A program made the translations under genes and the position numbers. DNA of 64,000 nt from Stenotrophomonas cyclobalanopsidis (GTDB taxonomy: Bacteria; Pseudomonadota; Gammaproteobacteria; Xanthomonadales; Xanthomonadaceae), in NCBI RefSeq assembly GCF_008710035.1, contig NZ_VYKI01000011.1:77924-141923 (forward strand). Direction: 5' to 3'. Shown in pieces: positions 1 through 16,432 of this stretch. The notes beneath the pieces are model-generated. The model did no database searches and was not told the origin of the DNA. It worked only from the letters and a program-made list of their open reading frames with translations. The number at the start of each line of letters is the position of its first letter. The first letter of the stretch is position 1.

Positions 1-1
1 G

Positions 2-7851
<7,850 letters not shown>

Positions 7852-8012
7852 GATTACTCCTCAGGCCGCAGGCCGGACACGCGGCTGCACGAAGCAGCGG
7901 CCACCTGTCACGCTAGCGACGCGCCCCGCAGCGACAATGAGGAAAATTGCAAATCGCTCAAGTGATACTGATAGCGACATACACTGCCGCTTCCACCACT
8001 GAGGAGCCCGCG

Positions 8013-8882
8013 ATGCGCATCGGCCTGGCCGCCAACCGCCTGCACCACCATGACGCGCGTGCCGCGCTGTTCCGCTGGCTGCGTGCCAGCGAGCCGGGCC
8101 TGCGCGAGCTGGGCGTATCCCTGCATGCGGTCGGGCGTACCCACGACGCGATCGAGCGCAATGGCTTCCTGTCCGGCTATGCGGGCCTGCATCGCTATCC
8201 CTACGGCCGCCAGGGCGGCCTGATGAAGCTGGTGGCCGAAGTGGTCGGCATGGGACCGGAGCGCAGCCTCGATGGTGCGATCTACCTGATCGATCCGGTC
8301 GACCCGTCGTCGGTGTTTCCCGAGGCGACCGCGCTCAAGCGGCAGTGCGTGATCCACGGCAAGCCGTTCATTTCGACCGTGGCCACCGCGCGCGACTGGA
8401 TCGAGATCGAACGCGTCCACGCCGGATTGGCCGCCGATGCCGGTGCTGATGACCTGCATGCGTTCGAAGGACAGACCCTGGCGCTGATCGCCCACGATGC
8501 GATGAAGCCGGCGATGCTGGCCTTCGCCGACGAGCATTTCGACGTGCTGGCCCGCTTCGGCGAGCGCGTGGCCACCGGCACCACCGGCCAGCGCCTCAAC
8601 GAATTGGCGTGGAGCCGCGGCTGGCCCACCGATGCGCCGTGGGTGACGCGCTACCAGAGCGGCCCGATGGGCGGCGATGCGCAGATTGCTGACCGCGTGC
8701 TGGAGGGTCGCTGCCAGCGCGCGATCTTCTTCGAGGATCCGCACGTGGCGCGCCAGCATGAGGCCGATATCCAGCTGCTGGAGCGGGCGGTGACGACGGT
8801 GACCGACCAGGCGGTGTGCATTACCGCACCGCGGGTGGCGGCACGCTGGGCGGCGGGGGCGGCGCTGCGCGGGGCCCGGTAG
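8013..8882 (+). CDS. mgsA: Methylglyoxal synthase, two tandem MGS-like domains
   Basis: Methylglyoxal synthase converts dihydroxyacetone phosphate to methylglyoxal and phosphate. The family's usual length is about 150 residues; this protein has 289. The C-terminal half (about 154-289) carries the catalytic signatures: AHD (His161), TGTTG (188-192), SGPMGGD (Asp222), and a QHEAD segment whose His249 and Asp252 match the enzyme's late His/Asp pair. The N-terminal half (1-150) has the same fold-like pattern (HHHDAR, then STVATARDWI) but no GPMGGD, so it looks like a degenerate duplicate. The C-terminus ends abruptly because the stop TAG lies in a SMAG repeat. The start at 8013 follows GAGGAG. 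I use the symbol mgsA by function. Confidence 0.85.
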   Translation: MRIGLAANRLHHHDARAALFRWLRASEPGLRELGVSLHAVGRTHDAIERNGFLSGYAGLHRYPYGRQGGLMKLVAEVVGMGPERSLDGAIYLIDPVDPSSVFPEATALKRQCVIHGKPFISTVATARDWIEIERVHAGLAADAGADDLHAFEGQTLALIAHDAMKPAMLAFADEHFDVLARFGERVATGTTGQRLNELAWSRGWPTDAPWVTRYQSGPMGGDAQIADRVLEGRCQRAIFFEDPHVARQHEADIQLLERAVTTVTDQAVCITAPRVAARWAAGAALRGAR

Positions 8883-9037
8883 AGCCGAGCCCATGCTCGG
8901 CTGCTTCTCGTCGGGGGGACTGGAAACCCCGCGCTGCGCGCGCTCCTGTAGAGCCGAGCCCATGCTCGGCTGCTTCTCGTCGGGCTGACCGAGAACCCCG
9001 CGCTTCGCGCGTAAGCCGAGCGTGGGCTCGGCTCTAC
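8879..9037. repeat. Three SMAG palindromes (two direct, one inverted)
   Basis: GTAGAGCCGAGCCCATGCTC-type palindromes lie at 8879-8902 and 8948-8971, 69 bp apart and in the same orientation. An inverted copy lies at 9014-9037. The linkers after the first two copies are also similar (TTCTCGTCGGG ... AACCCCGCGCT), so the repeated unit is longer than the palindrome. The first copy supplies the stop codon of the methylglyoxal synthase gene. Confidence 0.85.
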
Positions 9038-9420
9038 ACAATGTCGCGATTTGCACGTTCACGGGCGGGATCATTCATGGGCGGGAGCCCGCGATGATCT
9101 GCAAACTTTTCGAACTTTCCAACAATTCTCATTGGCTGCACGGGCGCTGCGTGCAAATCATGTCGAGCCACCGACAACGGATGGCACGGGCTTGCAATCC
9201 CGTTGTGTAGATGCGTTGTTTACGCTTGTCAGTCGGCGCCGCTCTTTCCTTGTTGAGCGGCGTCGACTGGCAATCCGTCTGTGCCTCTATGGCGGACGGT
9301 GCGTGGGGGCCCTGTGCCCGCCGGCGTTCATGCATCTACCACCGGTATTGCAACCACGTATCGTCCGCCACCTCCGCATCTGCGGGGTGGCTCTCTCTGT
9401 AACATGCACAGGAGACCGCC
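9038..9420. other. Non-coding stretch before the 133-residue gene
   Basis: No convincing gene is visible. Base composition is less GC-rich than the flanks. A hairpin-forming sequence at 9368-9390 (CCACC-T-CCGCA / TGCGG-G-GTGG) sits about 20 bases before the Shine-Dalgarno of the next gene and may lie in its leader. Another local palindrome lies near 9075-9095. The stretch probably contains the promoter of the downstream gene. Confidence 0.5.
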
Positions 9421-9822
9421 ATGAGCGCGCATCGCTATCCCTGCTTGTTCGCCACATTGGGCGACGCTGCCAATCAGCTGCCCGATGAAATCGCCCAGCC
9501 GCTGGAAACCACCCTTTCGGCCAGTACGGCCACCGACGGCATCACGCTGCTGGACAGCCTGCAGCGCATCGGCCACAGCGAAGGCATGGACGGCCAGCCA
9601 TTGCAGCGCACAGGGCGGACACCGGGGCAATGCGTGGCGTTGTCCCGCATCCAGCGTGCCAATGCAGGGCTGACCTTCCTGCTGGAGCTGCTACATGCCA
9701 TCGAGCGTGTCCGTGTGGACGGCGATATCAGCCAGCACCTGGGTGACGACGCGAGGGACAGGCTGCTGCTGGCCTGCCGGGGATTGTCGGAATACGTGGA
9801 TCTTCAGGTGGAGGCCGCCTGA
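9421..9822 (+). CDS. Hypothetical protein, 133 residues
   Basis: I do not recognise a family. The start is supported by AGGAG seven bases upstream. The protein has no signal sequence or membrane segment. It is mostly predicted helix, with Leu-rich stretches such as LTFLLELLHAIERV in the second half, and has two Cys. It stands alone: a long leader upstream and a repeat array directly downstream. Codon use resembles the neighbouring genes, which supports it being real. A small regulatory or helical-bundle role is possible, but nothing in the sequence shows it. Confidence 0.6.
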   Translation: MSAHRYPCLFATLGDAANQLPDEIAQPLETTLSASTATDGITLLDSLQRIGHSEGMDGQPLQRTGRTPGQCVALSRIQRANAGLTFLLELLHAIERVRVDGDISQHLGDDARDRLLLACRGLSEYVDLQVEAA

Positions 9823-9857
9823 CGGTGAACCGTTATTGGCCGCGCTGCGCGCGTCAA

Positions 9858-10311
9858 CCGAGCGTGGGCTCGGCTCTACAGGATCCGAGGCGCCCGCTTT
9901 TTGTAGAGCCGAGCCCGTGCTCGGCTGCCTCTCGTCGGGCGGAATGAAAACCCCGCGCTGCGCGCGTAAGCCGAGCGTGGGCTCGGCTCTACAGGATCCG
10001 AGGCGCGCGCTCTTTGTAGAGCCGAGCCCGTGCTCGGCTGCCTCTCGTCGGGCGGAATGAAAACCCCGCGCTGCGCGCGTCAGCCGAGCGTGGGCTCGGC
10101 TCTACAGGATCCGAGGCGCCCGCTTTTTGTAGAGCCGAGCCCGTGCTCGGCTGCCTCTCGTCGGGCGGAATGAAAACCCCGCGCTGCGCGCGTCAACCGA
10201 GCGTGGGCTCGGCTCTACAGGATCCGAGGCGCCCGCTTTTTGTAGAGCCGAGCCCGTGCTCGGCTGCTTCTCGTCGGGTTGAGCGCCTCAGTCGAGCAAG
10301 CTCGACTCTAC
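9858..10311. repeat. Tandem array of a 113-bp unit, each with two opposed SMAG palindromes
   Basis: Copies begin at 9858, 9971, 10084 and 10197, an exact 113-bp period. Each unit holds an inverted SMAG (CCGAGCGTGGGCTCGGCTC), a linker GGATCCGAGGCGC, a direct SMAG, and a second linker TCTCGTCGGGCGGAATG. Copies differ at only a few positions. The fourth diverges after about 10278 and is followed by a different SMAG variant at 10290-10311 (AGTCGAGCAAGCTCGACTC), which carries the stop codon of the next gene. The array fills the whole gap between 9822 and 10308; no gene lies in it. Confidence 0.9.
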
Positions 10312-11087
10312 AAAAGCTGGCGGAGCATGGCCTTCAGTCTGCGACCTTCCAGCTGGAAGTAATCGCGCTGTTCGCGCCACGCCGGGAAGCGCTGCTCCAC
10401 TTCGTGCCAGAACGCGGGCGAGTGGTTGGCCTGGATCAGGTGGCAGAGCTCGTGCACCAGCACGTATTCGAAGGCGGCGGGGCGACCCAGCACCAGGGCC
10501 AGGTCCAGCGCCATGCTGCCGTCCGGGGCGAGCGAGCCCCATTGCGAGGACATCACCTTCAACCGCACGCGGCTGGGTGCGCGCGGCAAGCCGGGCAGGT
10601 ACTTCGGCAACCAGCGGCCGACGTCGGCGCGGGTCTGTGCTTCGTAGAACTCACGCAGCAGGCGGCGCAGGGTGGCGTCGCCGGCACGGGTCGGCCACTG
10701 CACGCAGGCGCCGTGCTCGTCGATCTCCAGGCGCGCGAAGCGGCCTTCCTGCCAGCGCACCGGCAGCAGCTCGCCACGCAGCGGCAGCATGCCCGCCTCG
10801 CCCGGCTGCAGCGGTGCCGGCAGGCCATTGTCCTGGTAGACGCGCAGCTGCAGCGCCAGCCAGTCGCGGTGCTGTTCAAGGAAACGCTCGCCCATCACCA
10901 GGCTCGCCCGCGGCGGCAACGTCAGGCGCGCACCGCGTTCGTCCACGCTCAGCTTGATGCGCCGCGCGCGCGGATCGCGCACGCGCAGCACCTCGATCTC
11001 GGCATCGTCCAGGCGCAGGCGGACGGTGTCGCGCTGCACGGTGGCGGGCGGGGTCGGACTGATCAGGCGACGCAGCAGACGGCTCAT
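10308..11087 (-). CDS. YgjP-like M48-type zinc metallopeptidase domain protein
   Basis: This 259-residue protein belongs to the YgjP/DUF45 metallopeptidase group. The zinc motif HELCHL (HExxH) lies near residue 213, with a downstream HSPAFWHEVE segment supplying the usual third ligand region. It has no signal sequence and is probably cytoplasmic. The physiological substrate of these proteins is unknown. The C-terminus ends ...RQLL, and its TAG stop is formed by the GTAG head of a SMAG element. The ATG at 11087 gives a family-like N-terminus. Next upstream is rdgC, 59 bp away on the same strand. Confidence 0.85.
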   Translation of the reverse strand: MSRLLRRLISPTPPATVQRDTVRLRLDDAEIEVLRVRDPRARRIKLSVDERGARLTLPPRASLVMGERFLEQHRDWLALQLRVYQDNGLPAPLQPGEAGMLPLRGELLPVRWQEGRFARLEIDEHGACVQWPTRAGDATLRRLLREFYEAQTRADVGRWLPKYLPGLPRAPSRVRLKVMSSQWGSLAPDGSMALDLALVLGRPAAFEYVLVHELCHLIQANHSPAFWHEVEQRFPAWREQRDYFQLEGRRLKAMLRQLL

Positions 11088-11146
11088 GTGACCAGCATAG
11101 CGCTGCGCGGGGCCACTGGATGACCGGCGGCCCGCGCAGTGCCTGT

Positions 11147-12052
11147 TCAGTCAGCCTTGCTGAGCTTGAAGGCTTCTTCCAGCAGCAGGAACAGCCGACG
11201 GATCTCGGCGCTCTGCAGGGCGAAGCGGGCGTCGAACTCGGCGCGGCGGCCGTCTTCGTCGGCATGCTCCAGCTGGTCCAGGGCGCCGTCGAGGAACTTC
11301 AGCTTGCGCACGATCAGGTCGTCGCCGATGACGAAGGACAGGTTGTCCTCGAAGATCAGCGCCAGCTTGGTCACCTGCTTGCCGGCGTCCAGGTGCTTGT
11401 CGATCTCGTCGCAGCGCAGTTCCTGGTGCTGGCACTTGACCACCGCGCCACCCTCCACCGGGTCCTTCATCTCGCACTCTTCGCCCAGGCTCAGGCCGGT
11501 CGGCAGCGGCTCGCCGGCGATCCAGCCGGTCAGGATCGAGCGCGGCGCGACTTCTGCATTCAGCGGCATCGCCGGAAAGCTGCCGAGCAGGCCGCGGATG
11601 TCGGACATGAAGTACTCGCCGGTCTTGCGGCTGGAGGTGTCCACCGCGACATAGCCGTGCTGCAGATCGATGAAGGCATCGTTGCGCGAGGACTTCACGA
11701 AGGCGCGCGGCAGCAGTTCATGCAGCAGGTCGTCCTTCATGCGCTTGCGCTCGCGGCCACCGGGGCGGCGGCCTTCCTTCTCCTCGATCTCCTCCAGCTT
11801 GCGCTCGAGCAGGTCGTTGACCACCGCCGCCGGCAGGATCTTGTCCTCGCCGCCCACGGTCAGCCACAGGTGTTCGGCGATGCGGTGCGACAGCAGTTCC
11901 TTCTCCTCGCGGCCGAAAGGCGAGATGAAGCCACGCGAATTCATTTCCAGCGCACCGACCGGCTTGAGCAGGGCGTGCGGCAGCAGGGTGTCCACTTCGG
12001 AGAAATCGGTGGTGGTCGGGAAACGGAAGAACGTCAGGTTGCGAAAGAACAT
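11147..12052 (-). CDS. rdgC: Recombination-associated protein RdgC
   Basis: RdgC is a ring-shaped DNA-binding protein that limits RecA-dependent recombination. The 301-residue length matches the family. The N-terminus MFFRNLTFFRFP and internal segments such as SRGFISPFG are typical. It has no signal peptide, so it is cytoplasmic and nucleoid-associated. It lies 36 bp downstream of ttcA on the same strand and may be co-transcribed with it. The ATG at 12052 is the only good start, with a weak GGA upstream. Identification is confident from the overall sequence; no catalytic residues apply. Confidence 0.93.
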   Translation of the reverse strand: MFFRNLTFFRFPTTTDFSEVDTLLPHALLKPVGALEMNSRGFISPFGREEKELLSHRIAEHLWLTVGGEDKILPAAVVNDLLERKLEEIEEKEGRRPGGRERKRMKDDLLHELLPRAFVKSSRNDAFIDLQHGYVAVDTSSRKTGEYFMSDIRGLLGSFPAMPLNAEVAPRSILTGWIAGEPLPTGLSLGEECEMKDPVEGGAVVKCQHQELRCDEIDKHLDAGKQVTKLALIFEDNLSFVIGDDLIVRKLKFLDGALDQLEHADEDGRRAEFDARFALQSAEIRRLFLLLEEAFKLSKAD

Positions 12053-12088
12053 GGAATTCCGGATGGCGAAGAGGAAGGGCGTCCCACC

Positions 12089-13033
12089 TTAAAGGGCGGG
12101 CATCTCGGGTGCTGCGTCGGCATCGGCCGGCGAACCGGCCAGCCAGGCATGGGCATCGGACAAGGGTGCCTCGTCGCGACGGCCCAGCGCCATGAAATCG
12201 AACAGACTGGCATCGGCCAGCTGCGAGGGGTGGATCTGGCCCATGGCCCGGGCGATCTGGTCGATGCGGCCGGGATGGTCCTTTTCCCACTGCTGGAGCA
12301 TCAGCCCGACCTGGCGGCGTTGCAGGTTTTCCTGGCTGCCACACAGGTTGCACGGGATGATCGGGAAATCACGTGCCTGGGCGTACTCGATGATGTCGCG
12401 TTCGCGTACGTAGGCCAGTGGACGGATGACCACGTGGCGGCCGTCGTCGCTGCGCAGTTTCGGCGGCATGCCCGACAGCTTGGCGTGGTGGAACAGGTTC
12501 ATGAAGAAGGTGGCCACCATGTCGTCGCGGTGGTGGCCCAGCGCGATTCGGGTGAAGCCGTGCTTCTCGGCGTGGTTGTACAGCGCGCCGCGGCGCAGGC
12601 GCGAGCACAGCGAACACATCGTGCGGCCTTCCGGGATGACCCGGCTGACCACCGAATAGGTGTCCTGCTCGATGATCTGGTACGCCACGCCCAGGCTGGC
12701 CAGGTATTCCGGCAGCACGTGTTCGGGGAAGCCGGGCTGCTTCTGGTCCAGGTTCACCGCGACCAGCTCGAACGGCACCGGGGCCTTCTTCTGCAGCTGC
12801 AGCAGGATGTCCAGCAGGGTGTAGCTGTCCTTGCCGCCGGACAGGCAGACCATCACCTTGTCGCCGGCCTCGATCATGCCGTAGTCGGCAATGGCCTGGC
12901 CTACCTGGCGGCGCAGGCGCCTGGCCAGCGGCTGCTCCCCATGCAGGTGTTCCGCGCGCGGGCCCACGCGCTGTGCGGCAGGCGCACGCGGCAAGGGATC
13001 GGGCAGGGAAATCACGGCGCTCATGGCTGCCAT
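12089..13033 (-). CDS. ttcA: tRNA 2-thiocytidine(32) synthetase
   Basis: TtcA thiolates cytidine 32 of certain tRNAs using ATP and an iron-sulfur cluster. The PP-loop motif SGGKDS lies near residue 66. Two CxxC motifs (CSLC and CNLC) provide the cluster ligands, as in the family. The length is 314 residues from the ATG at 13033; an in-frame ATG at 13024 would remove three residues and cannot be excluded. It is cytoplasmic. rdgC follows downstream. The gene is divergent from the small DUF465 gene that starts at 13117. Confidence 0.94.
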   Translation of the reverse strand: MAAMSAVISLPDPLPRAPAAQRVGPRAEHLHGEQPLARRLRRQVGQAIADYGMIEAGDKVMVCLSGGKDSYTLLDILLQLQKKAPVPFELVAVNLDQKQPGFPEHVLPEYLASLGVAYQIIEQDTYSVVSRVIPEGRTMCSLCSRLRRGALYNHAEKHGFTRIALGHHRDDMVATFFMNLFHHAKLSGMPPKLRSDDGRHVVIRPLAYVRERDIIEYAQARDFPIIPCNLCGSQENLQRRQVGLMLQQWEKDHPGRIDQIARAMGQIHPSQLADASLFDFMALGRRDEAPLSDAHAWLAGSPADADAAPEMPAL

Positions 13034-13116
13034 TCTACCGGCTTGGGGCCGGCGCCGGCCGCGGCGCGGGGTTGCCCTCTCCCGATGGTCATCGGCGCTG
13101 TGTATGCTCGGAGGCT

Positions 13117-13320
13117 GTGGATACCTACAGCCCCGCCGAGATCGTCGAACGCCTCGTCGCCCTGCGCGCCGAACACCGCGTGCTGGATGAACAGATCACC
13201 CGGATGGCCGCCAATGGCGAGGACGAGCTGGAGTCGAAACGGCTGAAGCGGCGCAAGCTGCAGTTGAAGGACTGCATCGCGAAGCTGGAGAGCCTGCAGA
13301 TTCCGGACGAGCCGGCGTAA
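13117..13320 (+). CDS. DUF465 (YdcH-like) small coiled-coil protein
   Basis: This 67-residue protein starts at a GTG and begins [20 protein letters not shown]. It has the family layout: a helix, a short turn (ANGEDE), then a Lys/Arg-rich helix ([14 protein letters not shown]). Such proteins are small helical hairpins of unknown function. GGAGG occurs only two bases before the GTG, an unusually tight spacing, yet no other in-frame start gives a family-like N-terminus. It is divergent from ttcA, with which it shares an 83-bp gap. Confidence 0.8.
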   Translation: MDTYSPAEIVERLVALRAEHRVLDEQITRMAANGEDELESKRLKRRKLQLKDCIAKLESLQIPDEPA

Positions 13321-13330
13321 GCGGGGGCCC

Positions 13331-13399
13331 ATCCACGCATGGCGTGGATCTACTGCCGGGCATGGCGTGGATCCATCGCCGGGCATGGCCCGGCGCTAC
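13331..13399. repeat. REP palindromes downstream of the DUF465 gene
   Basis: ATCCACGCATGGCGTGGAT at 13331-13349 is palindromic. A SMAG-type element in minus orientation (GCCGGGCATGGCCCGGCGC, ending CTAC) occupies 13378-13399. A half copy, CCGGGCATGGCGTGGATCC, lies between them. They separate the convergent DUF465 gene and the small secreted-protein gene. Confidence 0.75.
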
Positions 13400-13433
13400 C
13401 GTGGTCGGCCATCCATTTCGCCTGGCATGGGTG

Positions 13434-13799
13434 TTACCCGTTCGGGATGACCACGTCGGCGTTCCACGCCGGTTCGCCGTCGACACTCAGGTCGCAATGG
13501 CGCACGGCGCCGTCCGCGCGGCAGTGCAGGCGCAGCGGATGGCCGTACCAGTCCCCCTGCAGGCCTGCGCCGACCACTGCCTCTTCCTCGCCGACGATGC
13601 GCTCGGCATCGGCCAGCCACAGGGTGTAGCGCGGCGCTTCGCCTTCGCCGGTGGCCACGCACAGGCGCACCGGTGCGTCGGCCAGCCGGCCCGGCAGGGT
13701 GTCTTCCACGCAGGCCGGCGCGGCCTGCGCCGTCCCCGCAGCGAGCAGCATGGCCGGCAGCAGCCACGCGGGGCTGATCCTCCGGCCAGGGCGGCTCAT
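13434..13799 (-). CDS. Small secreted protein, unknown function
   Basis: The 121-residue product starts MSRPGRRISPAWLLPAMLLA, a clear signal peptide with probable cleavage after AQA near residue 26. The mature part contains four Cys, which could form two disulfides in the periplasm, and ends ...ADVVIPNG. I recognise no domain. Its ATG overlaps the plsB stop in an ATGA junction (13796-13799), so translation is probably coupled to plsB. No function in lipid synthesis is shown by the sequence. Confidence 0.72.
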   Translation of the reverse strand: MSRPGRRISPAWLLPAMLLAAGTAQAAPACVEDTLPGRLADAPVRLCVATGEGEAPRYTLWLADAERIVGEEEAVVGAGLQGDWYGHPLRLHCRADGAVRHCDLSVDGEPAWNADVVIPNG

Positions 13800-16432
13800 G
13801 CCTGCGGCGTCGGTTCTTCCGGGCGCGCCGCTTCGGGGCTGACGCGCTCGATGGTGTGGCGCAGTTCGCGGCCGAGGATGAACTTGGCGTCCTTGGCCCA
13901 GCTGTCCAGGCGGTCGTCGAACAGCAGCTTGCTGTTCTCGTCCGGCCACACCAGGCGCAGCTCGCGCAGCTTCTGGATGAAGCCACGGAACAGCGACTTG
14001 TCGAAGAATTCCGGCGCGGCCGGCGCGTACAGCAGGCTGAGGCGCTGCGCGGCCTGCTGGCACAGGCTTTCCAGCTCGGCGGTACCGAGCGTGCCTGGGC
14101 CGTTCTTCACCAGCACCGAAATGGCGATGTAGTAACGCTCGAACGCCTGCTGCAGCGAATGACCGATGGCACGCAGGCGGAACACCTCGTCGGTCTGCCC
14201 GGTGTTGCGGGTCAGCATGCCGCCGTCATCGTCGGCGACCTGCTGCAGCAGGCCTTCGCGGATGAACACGTCGATGGTCTGCTCGATGCGATGGGCGAAC
14301 TCGTCCTCGCTCCACGGCAGGAACAGCTCGGCCTGCAGGAACGGGTACACGGTGCGGCCCAGGCGGACCAGGCCGGTGCGGCTCATGCGGCGGTTGTTCT
14401 GGAAGCAGCAGGCCACCCACGACGAGGCGGTGAACAGGTGCACCACGTTGTTGCGGAAGTAGCTGAGCAGCACCGCGGTATCGCCACTGACGCTGAGCAC
14501 ATCGCCCAGCGGATGCTTGATGCGGGTGAGGACGTTGATTTCCTCGGCGTGGGCGATGATCCGCTCCGGCGAGTGCGGGGTCACCGTCACCCGGCCCGAG
14601 TACGGCATCTCTTCCAGCAGGGTCTTGCACAGCTCGATCTGCGCGATCAGGTCGGCCTCGCCCATCGCGTGCTTGGGCGTGGACAGCAGCGCCAGCGCCA
14701 GCAGGTTGATCGGGTTGACGTCGGCGGCACCGTTGATGCGCACCTGGATGCGGTCGGCCAAGGTATCGACGGTGGTCGACAGCCACGACGGCTTCTCGTC
14801 CTCCGGCACCGCCTCGCCCTTCCACTCCGGCGCCTTCTCGGCCAGCACGTCGTTCAGGGCGATCGGTTCACCGAAGTTCACCACCACCTGGCCGTAGTTC
14901 TGCTTGAGCACCTTGGGGATGCCCCACAACAGCGACCAGATCGATTCCTTCTCCTTCGGCCGCCCGGACAGTTCGTCCAGGTAGCTGCCGCCTTCCATCA
15001 GCTTCTCATAGCCGATGTAGATGGGCTGGAACAGCACCGGCTTGCGCGGCTGGCGCAGGAACGCGCGCAGGGTCATCGAGATCATGCCGCCCTTGGGCTG
15101 CAGCAGGCGCCCGGTGCGCGAACGGCCACCCTCGACGAAGTACTCGATGGAATAGCCACCGGCGACCAGCTGCGCGACGTATTCGCTGAGCACGGCCGAA
15201 TACAGCGCGTTGCCACGGATCGAGCGGCGGATGAAGAACGCACCGCCCTTGCGCAGCAGGGTACCGACCACCGGCAGGTTCAGGTTGATGCCGGCCACGA
15301 TGTGCGGCGGCACGATGCCACGGTCGTACAGCAGGTAGGACAGCAGCAGGTAATCCATGTGGCTGCGGTGGCTGGGCACGTAGACCACTTCGTGGCCCGG
15401 CGCGGCAGCCTTGAACTTGTCCAGGTGGTGCACCAGCACGCCGGCGTAGATGCGGTTCCACACATGGCTGAGCATGAAGCTGGCCGAACGCACCACCGGG
15501 CTGGAATAGTCCGCGGCGATTTCCCAGGCGTAGGCGTGCGCCTTCTTCCAGGCATCGGCCGGCTTGGAGTTGTCGCGCTTGGCCTGGGCGGCGATCGCTT
15601 CGCGCACCGGCTCGGCGGCCAGCACCTGGTCCACCAGCAGGCGGCGGGTGGACAGGTCGGGGCCGATGACCGATTCACGGATGCGGCGGAAATGGGTACG
15701 CAGCACGCGCTGCAGCTTGCGCACGGTGCGCTCGGGCTCCAGGCCCTCGTCCACGGTGCTGCGCAGCGAGATCGGCGGGGCGAAGCGCACGATGGTGCTG
15801 CGGCCGTTCAGCAGCAGGCCCAGCAGGCGGCGGAAGCGGCCGACCAGCGCCCAGTTTTCCGAGAACAGCACGGCGAACCAGCCGCTCTGCTTGTCCGGCG
15901 CGCGGCCGACGAAGATCGACACCGGCACCAGGTGCACGTCCAGATCGTCGCGCACGCGGTGCGCCTGCAGGACCTTGGCCAGCGAATCGGAATGGGTCTT
16001 GGCGCCGCGCTGCTCGGGAATGAGCGAATTGCTGGAGCTGCGCCGCGACAGGGCCAGGTAGGCGCGCTTGCGGCCCGTCGGGTCACCGGCCAGCGGTACC
16101 AGCGGCGACGGCAGGCCGGCCTGGCGGCAGGCCTTGTCCAGGATCAGCGCGTTGGACAGGCCGTAGTCTTCCAGCACATACACGACCGGGCGGCCGTCGT
16201 TGTACTGGCCCGGGTCCTCCGGCTCGATCTTCAGCGCCAGCCACGGCTCGACCAGACGGCCCAGCAGGCGCGCCCAGAAGGGGCGGCGACCAGCGGGACG
16301 GGCGTGCGCGGGCGGCGGCACCGGATTGGGGCCGGTGCCGGTCGAGGGAGACGCCGCGGCCGGATCGGCGGGCGTCTGCTGGGGTTCTTCGCCGGGGAAC
16401 GGCAGCGGGTTCTGTTTCGACATCGGCGCCAT
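13796..16432 (-). CDS. plsB: Glycerol-3-phosphate 1-O-acyltransferase
   Basis: PlsB carries out the first acylation in phospholipid synthesis, moving an acyl group from acyl-ACP or acyl-CoA to the sn-1 position of glycerol-3-phosphate at the inner membrane. The 878-residue length fits the family. The HX4D motif HRSHMDY and the substrate-binding FVEGGRSRTG follow in the expected order. The first 50 residues are a Pro-rich extension. The ATG at 16432 overlaps the upstream lipoprotein's stop in a TAATG junction, which suggests coupling; an in-frame ATG at 16423 is an alternative. The downstream secreted-protein gene is also coupled, making a three-gene run. Confidence 0.95.
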   Translation of the reverse strand: MAPMSKQNPLPFPGEEPQQTPADPAAASPSTGTGPNPVPPPAHARPAGRRPFWARLLGRLVEPWLALKIEPEDPGQYNDGRPVVYVLEDYGLSNALILDKACRQAGLPSPLVPLAGDPTGRKRAYLALSRRSSSNSLIPEQRGAKTHSDSLAKVLQAHRVRDDLDVHLVPVSIFVGRAPDKQSGWFAVLFSENWALVGRFRRLLGLLLNGRSTIVRFAPPISLRSTVDEGLEPERTVRKLQRVLRTHFRRIRESVIGPDLSTRRLLVDQVLAAEPVREAIAAQAKRDNSKPADAWKKAHAYAWEIAADYSSPVVRSASFMLSHVWNRIYAGVLVHHLDKFKAAAPGHEVVYVPSHRSHMDYLLLSYLLYDRGIVPPHIVAGINLNLPVVGTLLRKGGAFFIRRSIRGNALYSAVLSEYVAQLVAGGYSIEYFVEGGRSRTGRLLQPKGGMISMTLRAFLRQPRKPVLFQPIYIGYEKLMEGGSYLDELSGRPKEKESIWSLLWGIPKVLKQNYGQVVVNFGEPIALNDVLAEKAPEWKGEAVPEDEKPSWLSTTVDTLADRIQVRINGAADVNPINLLALALLSTPKHAMGEADLIAQIELCKTLLEEMPYSGRVTVTPHSPERIIAHAEEINVLTRIKHPLGDVLSVSGDTAVLLSYFRNNVVHLFTASSWVACCFQNNRRMSRTGLVRLGRTVYPFLQAELFLPWSEDEFAHRIEQTIDVFIREGLLQQVADDDGGMLTRNTGQTDEVFRLRAIGHSLQQAFERYYIAISVLVKNGPGTLGTAELESLCQQAAQRLSLLYAPAAPEFFDKSLFRGFIQKLRELRLVWPDENSKLLFDDRLDSWAKDAKFILGRELRHTIERVSPEAARPEEPTPQA

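Noticed and set aside
7908..9074. Minus-strand 388-codon frame over the methylglyoxal synthase region
   Set aside because: It runs antisense through the synthase gene and SMAG repeats; no domain is seen.
9858..10311. CRISPR array
   Set aside because: The period is 113 bp and the whole unit is conserved, with no variable spacers. It is a tandem duplication of a REP-type unit.
11120..13246. Plus-strand open frame of 708 codons
   Set aside because: It is antisense to rdgC and ttcA and has no domain signal.
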